Shown here in pieces: positions 9,499-19,848 of a stretch of 29,532 nucleotides of DNA. The notes under the pieces were generated by a model. That model worked only from the letters and a program-made list of their open reading frames with translations. It was not told where the DNA came from and searched no databases. How positions within the stretch are numbered: position 1 is the stretch's first letter; each line of letters starts with the position of its first letter. The translations under genes were made by a program, and so were the position numbers. Where the stretch lies: assembly GCA_001579985.1 (NCBI GenBank), contig LRSR01008354.1:1-29532 (forward strand), read 5' to 3'. Source of the stretch: Hypsibius dujardini (taxonomy: Eukaryota; Tardigrada; Eutardigrada; Parachela; Hypsibiidae).

Positions 9499-10585
9499 TT
9501 ATTAATCGGTTTGCCTGTTAGTCCACCTCTTCTTTTGCTTGTCTGTTGGTCTTTTTGACGTCTACTGCAGACAGGTAACGGTTAAAGTGTTTTTGTATCA
9601 TAGTCCGCCATCGGAGGCTACAACTTTACCGTGTACGCCGTCAATCCTGCTAAACCTTCAGACGAATTCAAAGCCCTTGGTCTCCGTCTTGTTCCCTCTA
9701 TCAGCTACTTGCAAGACAACCTCGATAACCTTGATGAAATCCTGGAATACATTGACAACAACTTCCCAAAATGCGACCTGTCCTACGACAACATCCTGGC
9801 TGAAAAAGCTTGCAAAGATGTCTTCTCCAAATTCTGCTTCTTCATCAAGGCTGTCTCAAAAGATGCCTTTGGGCTAACGACGGAACTGGAGAAACTTGAC
9901 AAGTTCCTATCCGGAAAACCGCCCGGAAAGGGACCCTTTATGTGCGGCAGTCAGTTGACATATTTGGATTGTGAACTGCTGCCGAAACTGCAGCAGATCC
10001 GGGTAGCCGGAAGGGACCTCAAAGGATTTGAGATTCCAGCGGCATTGACTGGCGTCTGGAATTATCTAAAGGTTTGCGTTTGCCTGTTTGACTATCTGCC
10101 TGCCTGCCTGTCTGTCTGTCTGTCTGTCTGTCTGTCTGCTGTCTGTCTGTCGTGTCTGTCGGTCGGTCGGTCGGTCTGTCTGTTTGTTGGTCAGCCTGTC
10201 TGTCTTCCTGGCAAGCAGAGTCTATTTTGCAAGTGTTTTTTTGTAGGCCGCATATGCGACCGATGCGTTCCGGACCACCTGCCCGAGTGATGAGGAAATT
10301 ACACTTCATTGGATGGAGCGGACCGAAACGGGCCTGACGGTGGGTAAACCGCAACGGAGGAAGAGTGCCTTGATGAATGCCACGGAGCATCGGTATTCCT
10401 TTCATACACCCTTGGATCAAGCAGTTGCTGAGGAGACGAGAGTACCTGACAGTGGGAGTTATTCTTCTGCAGAAAAGAAAGCTGATATTGAACTGGCAAC
10501 AACACCAGTTGTTACAGTGGATAAGCCGGAAGGGCCGACCTCTGCGCTTCCTCTGTCCGCTCCGATTTTAGAAGCATTTGTGTAG
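9055..10585 (+). CDS. CLIC: Chloride intracellular channel (CLIC) family protein, complete
   Basis: Three exons, join(9055..9180, 9604..10071, 10247..10585), encode 310 residues; both introns are phase 0. Residues 13-20 read IKLFVKAG and 29-34 CPLSQR, the family's thioredoxin-fold entry with the redox Cys (C29) at the start of the putative membrane segment. The all-helical GST-like C domain is visible as FSKFCFFIKA, LEKLDKFLSG, QLTYLDCELLPKLQQI and FEIPAALTGVWNYLK. CLICs are soluble GST-omega-like proteins that can insert in membranes; they act in tubulogenesis, actin-linked trafficking and glutaredoxin-like reduction. About 80 residues follow the normal family end (YATDAFRTTCPSDEEI) and form a polar, Glu/Thr/Pro-rich tail with no recognised domain. 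The start is the first ATG in frame, preceded by acagga. Confidence 0.95.
9198..9545 (+). repeat. TCTG array in CLIC intron 1
   Basis: Imperfect pyrimidine-rich tctg/tccg units with a pure core at about 9445-9498 occupy intron 9181-9603. Confidence 0.9.
10078..10205 (+). repeat. TCTG/TCGG array in CLIC intron 2
   Basis: Tctg units with a short tcgg sub-block (tcggtcggtcggtcgg at about 10159-10174) fill most of intron 10072-10246. Confidence 0.9.
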
Positions 10586-10739
10586 TGCAGCGTTTTTACA
10601 GTTGTTTATTTACGTACAATTTGTTTTTTAAATCTGTTTTAGTTTATGCAGGATTATATATGTCTGCAATGTTTTTTTGTTTGTGCAAAATTATATTGGG
10701 TGATTGACTTGACGCCTCTCTGTATGACACAGAGACTGA

Positions 10740-10803
10740 CAGAGAGACAAACAGACAGACAGACAGGCAGACAGGCAGACAGAAAAACAGACAGACAGAC
10801 AGA
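10740..10803 (+). repeat. CAGA array downstream of CLIC
   Basis: Imperfect acag/gcag units in the CLIC-tetraspanin spacer. Confidence 0.85.
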
Positions 10804-10919
10804 TCCTGCTTCGTTCATGCTGCCGGTCTACAATCCAAATAAGTTATAATGAACAATCTAAATCTTTAAGCGGGTAAATGGAACGTTCCATAGAACACAA
10901 GGGTATAAATTCCCGAAGA

Positions 10920-10925
10920 TTTATT
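10920..10925 (-). terminator. Tetraspanin polyadenylation signal AATAAA adjacent to the stop codon
   Basis: On the minus strand the stop reads TGA followed directly by AAATAAATC, so the canonical hexamer begins two bases after the stop. A G/T-rich stretch (cttgtgttctatgg) follows about 15-25 bases later. The predicted 3'UTR is only about 20-30 nt. Confidence 0.6.
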
Positions 10926-10926
10926 T

Positions 10927-11987
10927 TCATTTTCTTTTTTTGGACGCCTTTTTCTTTTTCGGTTTCTTTTTCTGCGATTTTGAGGCCGAGCGTCCTTTTT
11001 TCTTAGCTTTGATAACGCCTTTCTTTTTTGGTTCAAGCTTTTCTTTGCTCTTTTTCTTGGCTCTTGCAGCTTTATCCTTCTTGTGCTTTGCTTCGTCCTT
11101 GTCTTTCTTATCTGAAAAATACATGACTCTAAAGAGGATGCACCGACTCCTTGTCTATACAGATCTGTCTGTATGTTTGTTTACCTGTCTGCAGGTCTGC
11201 CTGCAAAATTGCGTCTGTCTGTCTGTATGCCTGCCTGCCTGTGCATTTGTATTACCGTCATGTTTACCTTGAGGTCCTCCCCCGCCGTTACCACCACCCA
11301 TACCACCCTTATAATCTTCACTATCATCCTCGTCCGTTTCATGCACAGTCTTGCCAACTGGTTTCACAAACACGTCATCGTCCGAATCGCCTGTGGAAAA
11401 AAAACACAAAATAATGTAGCTGCCTTGTCTGAACAAGGAATGGCTTATTGCAACAGTCACTGTCTTACCGTAAAGATTTAAAACCGGCTTGCCTTGAACC
11501 TTCTTGCCTGGATTTGTTCCTTCACCGCCGAGTTTGACCGGGATCTTGATGCCGCCATTTCCGACTGGAACACCGCCAATATTTTCTGCCGGCTGAGTGA
11601 CAAGCTTGCTGACCTTCTTCAGCAGAGGCGCCTCGTCCCCTTCCGAATCGTCATCATCGTTGCCGATACCAGACGTTTTTTTCGAGGTCTTCCTTTTTTT
11701 GAACGGCCTCTTCGCACCGGGCATAAATACCGGTAGGTCATCCGGCGGTTCCGGTGTCTCCGCGTTGCACAGACCGATGGGGCAGGTCTCCAGCAGCCAG
11801 GTCGGAGCTTCACCCTCCGGGTCGCCCCATGGGTAGGTGTTGGAGATGGCTGTCGAGAGGAGCTTCAGGAGGACAAGTGAGAAGAGCTGCAAGTGCACAT
11901 GTAGGATATGGCGCAATAATGTATTTGCATTTGAAGCAAAAAAAAAACGGACAGACGAAGACACGGATGGGTAGACGGACCGATGAA

Positions 11988-12034
<47 letters not shown>

Positions 12035-12039
12035 ACAGG

Positions 12040-12077
<38 letters not shown>

Positions 12078-13518
12078 CAGACAGCGAGGATTCAGCTATG
12101 ACTTACCATCATGAAAAAGGTGGTCATAACGATATAACCAGTTACATTCAACGTCGTCTTCCCAAACTCCGAGGCCAACGCAGCCGCACATCCCGTAGCA
12201 CTGAGCGTCGAATCCTTCGGCCAGGTATACCCGGTCTGACTGGCATTGACATGTCGATGGACGCACGGTCTCACCGCCTTCACACTGCAGCAACTAAACG
12301 GTACATGGTCGCCCATATAGACACCATCTCTCAAAGCATGCCGGATTTTGGCGTCCTTCAGGTCCAGATAGGCGTTGTCAATCCAGGGAACCGTCCACCA
12401 ATCCTGCAAATGGACTTTGCGTGTCAGTAAAAAATATATAACATTTTTAATTCGCTTCACCTCAAAATGTACTTAAATTAAAAAAAAATTATTTTATTGA
12501 AAAGGCAATATTTGCAGTTAACAATATCAAGCATATATAATTCGGAGTATATATTTTAGTATTACCTGAACGCCTTTACTGCCACAACATTGGAACTCCA
12601 ACTGCATTTGGTCGACAGTCTTTTTGATGGAGGCACTTTTGGAGTAACGGTCGATGGCGGTCCTCAGGCCCGTCTCGAAGTACTTCTTCATCGTGGCCTG
12701 ATGGGTGAAGACAACGATGGTTCCGCAGAAGATGATCAAGGCAGTAACAATGACAATTAGTCCGTACAGTCGTGTCTGACTCTCCCAGCGGAAGCGTGTG
12801 TCGTAGGCACCGAGGTCAAGGAAGATTTTGATGCCCACAGCGGAGGTAAGGGTGACCATGAGGCCGCAAACCAGAAGGAAGTAGACAAAGCCGGTGCCGT
12901 TGTAGTTCTCCAGGAGTTGCAGCTTGGCCTGAATGCGGGCCCGAATAAACAGCGTCATGCCTACTATTGTTAGTCCTGTTGAAATTGCAATGGTCAGACA
13001 ATTAAGCGGGCAGACAGAAGGTCATGCAGAGAGGCGAGTAGACAGAAAGACAAACAACCAGACAGTCAGTCAGTCAGTCAGTCAGTCAGTCAGTCAGTCA
13101 GTCAGTCAGTCAGTCAGTCAGTCAGTCAGTCAGTCAGTCAGTCAGTCAGTCAGTCTTTTAGGAAAATACATAGTATAAGAGACAGACAAGCAGGCAGGTA
13201 GGCAAGCAGGCAACAGACGGACAGACTAGATAGACTCACAATTAGATAGGCTACACAGAGAGAAATATAGAAAGACAGAAATATAAGCAGACGAGCGGGC
13301 AGACAAGAAAACAGACAAACAAAGACATAGATAAGCAGATAGACAGAGAGATAAAACAGGCAGACAGACAGGTGACAGACGGACGGACAGACAAACAGGC
13401 AGGCAGGCAGACAGTCATCAGCAGTACCTAGCAGGACCAAGAGGAGATTGATCACGGCGCCCAATCGACCGAAGTTGTTCCTCCCGCGCTCCGACAGGTT
13501 GATGACAAGTAAAGCCAT
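10927..13518 (-). CDS. Peripherin/ROM1-type tetraspanin with long charged C-terminal tail
   Basis: Six exons, complement(join(10927..11111, 11268..11390, 11469..11886, 12107..12403, 12566..12975, 13428..13518)), encode 507 residues in consistent phase. Membrane segments fall near 19-41, 58-82, 100-121 and 252-281. The large extracellular loop has CCG at 160-162, then DWWTVPWIDNAYLDL, PFSCC at 202-206, PC at 213-214 and GC at 238-239, the spacing typical of photoreceptor peripherin-2/ROM1 rather than ordinary CD-type tetraspanins. That family shapes curved membrane rims in photoreceptor discs. After TM4 a 226-residue cytoplasmic tail follows: a Trp/Pro/Glu part, acidic stretches (DDDDSEGDE, ETDEDDSEDY), a Gly-rich hinge and a last exon with 30 Lys among 61 residues ending KKRK. 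Human peripherin-2 has 346 residues, so the tail is an addition. Whether it acts in light-sensing cells here is unknown. Confidence 0.9.
11157..11262 (+). repeat. TCTG array in tetraspanin intron 5
   Basis: Imperfect tctg/cctg units in intron 11112-11267 (CAGA in the sense of the gene). Confidence 0.85.
11951..12084 (+). repeat. Compound GGCA then CAGA array in tetraspanin intron 3
   Basis: A clean (GGCA)n block at about 11990-12033 passes directly into (CAGA)n to 12078 inside intron 11887-12106. The one-base difference between units suggests one array converted by a point change that then spread. Confidence 0.9.
13012..13410 (+). repeat. Mixed CAGA/CAGT repeat block in tetraspanin intron 1
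   Basis: Most of intron 12976-13427 is imperfect CAGA-type sequence. It contains one flawless (CAGT)n array at 13063-13155, 93 bases and about 23 units. Confidence 0.9.
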
Positions 13519-14097
13519 AAAACTGCCGAAACTCGGTCTGCTGCTAGGGTCCGCAGCAGCACGGACATCTTCACATGACCCGAATCAAACACCAAGGCGA
13601 GGGCTGTCGGGTTGTAAGTCTCAAATTTGCATCTTGACTGAATTTACCTCATCCCCGTCTATTCCATATTCTTGCATTAATCATGTAATGTAGTTGCTAT
13701 GAGACCACTGACAGATCTCTCAATAAACCATGAAGCAGGACCAGCCGGGGCATCTTCGTCCATAATTGCCGATCATCAGTCCAGTTGTATGTATGTCTCA
13801 TCCAAAAGAAACAAAGGCAGCAGCTCAGATTTCGGGGATTTTTTTTACCACGAAAGCAATTCATTTGTCTTTGGCAGGCACAGACAACAAACGGAGACAG
13901 TAACTGTTTCACAGAAAATAAGAAAATTGCTCATCCACTTAATCAGTCAGTACTATTCAGCATCACGTTTTTAGAAACACGAAAGAAAAAAGACAAAAAC
14001 CATTGAGTGTGTGAGGAATGTGAGGCAAATCACAATTCAAAAACGTACTTCTTTCATCTCAACTGAATATATATTGCGGTTGTACCACGCCGGCAGA
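13519..14097. other. Spacer between tetraspanin start and GAK stop
   Basis: This is the upstream region of the tetraspanin gene and the 3' flank of GAK, both on the minus strand. No gene, clear TATA box or AATAAA was recognised; short frames on both strands look like chance. Confidence 0.5.
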
Positions 14098-14278
14098 TCA
14101 GCCCAACGACTGCATGCCGGAATTTTCGAATTCACTCCAAGCATCGTTCAACTCCATGAAGATAAGCTTGGCTAGAGCCTCGTGCGGCGATCCACCCAAC
14201 TGAACAACAAAAAATTAAAAATAAATATAGACAGATGCAGAAATACAGAGGCACACAGACAGGCACACAGACAGGCAC

Positions 14279-14329
<51 letters not shown>

Positions 14330-14762
14330 AACAGACAGGAGGTAAAGAGACAGAGAGATATACAGACAGACGGATGTAGCGCCAGACATACAAGTACTAG
14401 GCAAACTGAAGCACAGGCAAAACCGAACAACAAACAGTCGTAAGCACTCACCTTGTCTGGATGGACAACCAGTACAGCTTTTCTGTAGACCTTTTTAACT
14501 TGGTCCGCGCTAATCAACTACCAACGCAGAAAAAAGTCCCCAATTAGGAATCTATTGACAAAATGTGACAAATGTGACAAATGTGACAAATAGTGACAAA
14601 ATGTTGGCGTACCTCATGCATTCCGGCCCCTTTCCATGAGGTCCCTTCCCACAAAACATTAGACATACTACATAGCAACGCGCGGATGTTTCTCCTTTTC
14701 CCCTCCGTCCACTCTCGTATCTGAAATAAAACTCATTAGCATAACAAATCTGTCTCACAAGC

Positions 14763-14798
<36 letters not shown>

Positions 14799-17151
14799 AG
14801 CCTGTCTGCTCGCCTGTTTCTTGTTTGCCTGTCTACCGGTCTCTCGGTCTGTCTATATATCTGCAAGTCTGCAAATTGGTTAGTCTCACCTTCAAGACAT
14901 CGGGATCAACCGTCCCAGTCAACGATTCCGCCAACTGCTGCTTCATCGTGGTCGGCTTTTTATGGCTGTTCTGCAGTTCACTCGGCAAGAAATCCTCAAA
15001 GAAGCCCTTCCCTAGGTCCGGCGCCGGCGGCTTGACCAAATAAGGTGCATCCTTCGCCGTGGTCGGTCGAAACTGACTGTAATCCGGTCGTTGAACCGAC
15101 GGCGCGGCGGGTGTCGCGAATCTCTGCGGTCCGCTGGGCGCGGCCCCGAACACCGGTCTCACATCTCTGATGCTCGGACTAGGAGTTCGCATACTAAAAC
15201 CGGCCGTATTCGTGGGCATGGGTTGCGGCTGCTGAGGACGTACTGGAGCAGAGACACCACCGCCACCGCCAAAATTGCCGAGATCCGCGAAGGGATCTCT
15301 CTTCATGCCCGCTAGATTACTTCCAGAACCTATAATATCATTAAAATAAGTAACGTGACACATCAGTGACACAGGTAGACGGTACAACAATCCTACAGAT
15401 GAAAAGACAGACAAGTAGACAGATTGATTGACAGACAGGAACATAGACAAGCAAACACCAAGCAGTCAAGTAGCCAGACAAACAGACAGATAGACAAATA
15501 AGCAGACAGGCAGGCAGGCAGGCAGCAAAGAAGTCAGACAGGTAAACGGACAAACAATCAGACAAAGAGACAGCTAATCAGACAGACAGGCAGCTAAGAA
15601 GACAAACAAACAGAAAATCAGACAGGCAGACAGAGACGCAGACAAAGAGACATACAAACACATAGACATATAAAAGTTGATCCGCTGACGGCTCACCAGG
15701 TCTCGGCAAATCCGCCATCGTCGGATTCAACACAGACGAAGACTTCCCCGCATCACCCGACGACGTCCCCAACAAATCTCCGAAAGGATCGGCCGCCGGT
15801 GGTCCGGCCGCGCTGGACTTCCCCACACCCGCTAGCGCGTTCAAACTGTGGTTCGAACCGGGCCGCGACGAGGAACCGAGATGCGGCGAGCCGGAGGAGG
15901 ACTGCGGAAACAGCAGCGGACTCGCCCTGCCCTGCGTCATCAACTGCGGCGCATTCGGTGATATCAACGGCGACGCCTTCGCCGACTCGGACGACGGTCC
16001 TGCTGACAACGAGGCGAACCAGTCATCCTGTTTCGGCTGCACAGGTGGCATCACTTGAGTTGTCTGAGTTGGTTCAGACAACCAGTCCAGATCGCTGCCA
16101 CTTGCTGCAGGCGGCATGGACTTGATTGGTTGATTGGCCCCAGCTGATGGCGGTGTTGATTGATTGAGTACTTGATTGTTGATTGGCGCTTTGGGCGGCG
16201 CGGAAACTTCCCCGCCGCCTAGGCCCAGCAGATCGACCGTGTACTCCTTGGTTGTTCGTGACGATTCGTGTTCTTTTACACTGCTGTTACTGGAAGTGTC
16301 TCGGAGGGACGTGAAGTGAGCTTCGGACACTTCCGGTTGCGACACAGTCGGCTGACTGTCAGCAGCACCCAATCCGAGGAGGTCTTCCTCGGGTGAGCGG
16401 AGAAGTTCCCCCGAGACATGTGGGAAGTCTTCCAGGCTTGGTGAGAGGGATGGCGGACGAGGTGGCCGGCTGGTGGTGTCTGCCGATCGCGCTTGCACCT
16501 GGAATATAAGAGAAAAAAATAAATAGAATAAATAATAATATTAAGGGAAAAATTAAAACAGTGAATACATACAGTCACTCAAACAAAATTAAGATTAACC
16601 CTTTTTAATATTAGAAATATAAAAATAGGAAGAGTTAAAATAGATTTTACTTAAAATTCATCGAAATAATTGAACAATAAAAGAACAAATTGGAATTTAA
16701 TTTCTTCTGAATATAAAATATTTTAAAGAGGTTTCTTAAATAAATTCTTTGATAAATTTCTCAAAACAATTTACTTCCACTTTTTAATGAAATACTTTTG
16801 TACATAAAAAAAAATCCAAAAACAGTTACCTGGGGTGAGCGCGGAGGACGCGGCGGGGCAGGGCGTGGTGACTCGGGGGCGACGACGCGCGTTTGATTCG
16901 GTTGGAGGTCCTTATTGTAATCGTTTGAAGAGCTGGATTGTTGACTAATTTTGCGTTCGTAGATTGAGTCCGAGGATGTTTGAGGCCGTTCATTGGCGTA
17001 GGACACGAATTTACCGTCTTGGTTGTTGGCCCGGGTTTGTGATTGTCGCGTTTGGAGAGGGCCACCGCCTGATCCTGCAAGAAAATAAACAACTAAATGT
17101 CTATCTGTCTGTCTGTCGGCCTGTCTATCTCTGTCTGTCTGCCTGCCTGCC

Positions 17152-17196
<45 letters not shown>

Positions 17197-18349
17197 GCCG
17201 ACCTGTCTGCCTGTCCGTTTGATTGTTTGTCTGAATTCCATCTGTTTTCTCGTCTGGCTATATTCCCAACTGCTTACCGGGTCGCGGGGCGACTCCCGCA
17301 TTTAGTTCGTCCTTGACCATCGCAGCGGTCTGCTGGATGTTCTTGACGATGCTCAATCCGCCCTTCTTGATGTTGCTCAGCAGACCGCCGCCCATTCCAC
17401 CGAACATCCCGGCTGCTGCTGGCGCCTGGCCGAAACCCGGTGCCGCTTGCTGGCTATTGACGTCACTCCTGGAATTACCCGGTCGAGCTGCTGCACCTAC
17501 ATGCAGAAGAGAAAAAAGACCCAAATAATAATGCAGTTACTAATTCAAAATCAGATACCAAAAATAATTCGAAATTAAATTCCAAAATAAATTTAATAAA
17601 TTAAATGACAATTAAATTTCAAGATTAACTCAGAAACAACCCTCAAATTAATTCATGGCGTGGTGTGGCAGCGAGAAGCGGGTGCAAAGAAGAAAACCCA
17701 AACCATGCATTTTATTTTGAAGCAACGAAAAGTATAAAGCTGTGCCGGAACCCAGAAAGAAATACAAACAGGTATACAAAACAAGAGGAATATTTTTGGG
17801 AAGGTAAATTGAAAAACAATAAAAAAAAACAGATTCAAGAAATGGCGCAAGCAGGACACTGGCTTCTTCTGAACGATTCCGGTTCTACGTCTACCAGGCC
17901 TGCCGTACCGAGAGCAGCAGCTGTGGCTGCAGTGTCAACGACCGGTGAGGGGATTTTGACGGTGAGGGCCCGGTTGGTGTCCACGCCGAACGCGTCGGCC
18001 ATAGAGGCGACGTCTTCGAGGATGGTGTTGACGCTGGGCCGTTGGGTCGGGTCTATCTTCAATAACCTCGCTGCAAAATTCGACAAATCAAACAATTAGA
18101 AAACGCTCAGTCTGTCTGTCTGTCTGTCTATCTGTCTGTCTGCCTATCTGTCTGTCGGTTTGTTTGTCTGACTGACTGACTGACTGCCTGTCTGTTTGCC
18201 TGCCTGTCTGCCTGCCTGCTTGCCTGCCTAACGGCCTGCCTGCCTGCCTGCCTGTCTATCTGTCTGTCTGTCTCTACCTGCCTATCTGCCTGCCTGTCTG
18301 TCTGTCGGTTTGTCTGTCTCTACCTGCCTATCTGCCTGCCTGCCTGCCC

Positions 18350-18401
<52 letters not shown>

Positions 18402-19809
18402 GCCTGCCTGCCTGCCTGTCTGTTTGTCTGCCTATCATCCTCTTCTTACCAATGAGGTCATTGAAGACTTCAAACGTCCTGCTGGGAGGGAAGGTGTATT
18501 TTGCATTGAGTATCCGCAACTTGGCAGAGTCCTCAAACGGGTGGACCATATAGCACAGCACATAAAGACAACACCCCAGCGCCTGAAAAGAATAAAAAAG
18601 GACCGATTACAGCCATGTCACATCAATAATTCAAACTAACATAGAAATCTAAAGAGCAAACATGGCTCATCATATTAATAGCGACGGCATTTTATACCCA
18701 AACGTCCAGTTTCTCATTGATGGGATAGTTATTGTAGAGATCCAACATTTCCGGTGCGCGATACATCGGCGTTGTATTTCGAGTCATCTGCAAGCAAAAT
18801 GAAAAAGAAGAGTGAAATACAATGATGAAAGATCCTTCAGCACACATCAACGCGTACAATAATAGCCAAGCCAAAAAATAAATCAAGATTCAAAATTTCA
18901 CTGACCAATAAGAAATCAAATTATTATTATAAATTTTGATTACAAAAGTCTTCACTTTTCTTCCCTTTTTCAAAAGTCGCAGCATCAACACATCTCCTTC
19001 ATTTAATCACCCGCCTTCGTATTTTTTTCCTCTCTCCACCTCGTCTCCTTCTTCCTCCTTCCCTCACCTCCATCACAACAGTCAGCAGGAAACGAGTGGT
19101 AAATGCCAGTTGAGTGTTGTAAAAATGAACGTTCATTTAAAAAAGCTTTCCAGTTTAGAACTCAAAATAAATGAAAAATTAACAAATGACTTGGGGTAGA
19201 TTTTGAATTAAATTTTAGAAAATCATTTAATTTAAATTAAACCCTTTTTCGGACTATTTTAAACCACTATTTAAATTAATCTGAACAAGACTAATGCAAT
19301 GACGTGGGCCTTAGCTTGATTGATTGATTAGCCGGTACAACAATCAGGAAGCCTTTGATTGATTGCAGATTGATCGCACACGCAATATCGTCACATTCGC
19401 ATTCGCTGATTGATTGATCCGTCTGACCAATTTTTCTTTCGGCAGTTTTTTCTCCCCTTGAAAAACCCCGCGTGGATTTTGCTTTTTACACATCGGCTGG
19501 CCTTTAGATATTTTGTCCGATATTTGTTTTTAAAAACTAGCATTATTCGAAGGCCTTTTCTTCGGTTAGAATAAGCAGGAATTGAACGATGTGAGGCACG
19601 AAACACCGACGAACAGGAACTAGCTACAGCTGGCAAAATATTGTTCGAAAAAATCCAATACCATTTTACGAAGCAAAAACAGACAAAGAGAAAGGACAGG
19701 TGTTTTACAAAGGAGAAAAACTGTAGAAAAAATATCGCGGCAAAAAGGAACAAGCAGGCAGGCGACAAGCACTCTGATAGCACTTAGGCAGACAGGCAGA
19801 CAGACAGGC

Positions 19810-19848
<39 letters not shown>

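Larger units (their letters stand above)
10586..10926. other. Convergent 3' spacer between CLIC and the tetraspanin gene
   Basis: The 341 bases between the two stop codons hold a CAGA array (10740-10803) and no recognisable gene. No AATAAA was found for CLIC on the plus strand; the minus-strand signal for the tetraspanin is at its extreme right edge. Confidence 0.6.

Noticed and set aside
13063-13155. Regular repeats considered as a CRISPR-like array
   Set aside because: It is a pure tetranucleotide with no spacers in a eukaryotic intron; no cas genes.
13697-13974. Short frames on both strands between tetraspanin and GAK
   Set aside because: No start context, splice partners or family resemblance.
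16826-17092. Alternative frame through GAK exon 11 starting [10 protein letters not shown]
   Set aside because: It does not match splice phase with the neighbouring exons; the in-phase frame joins correctly at both ends.
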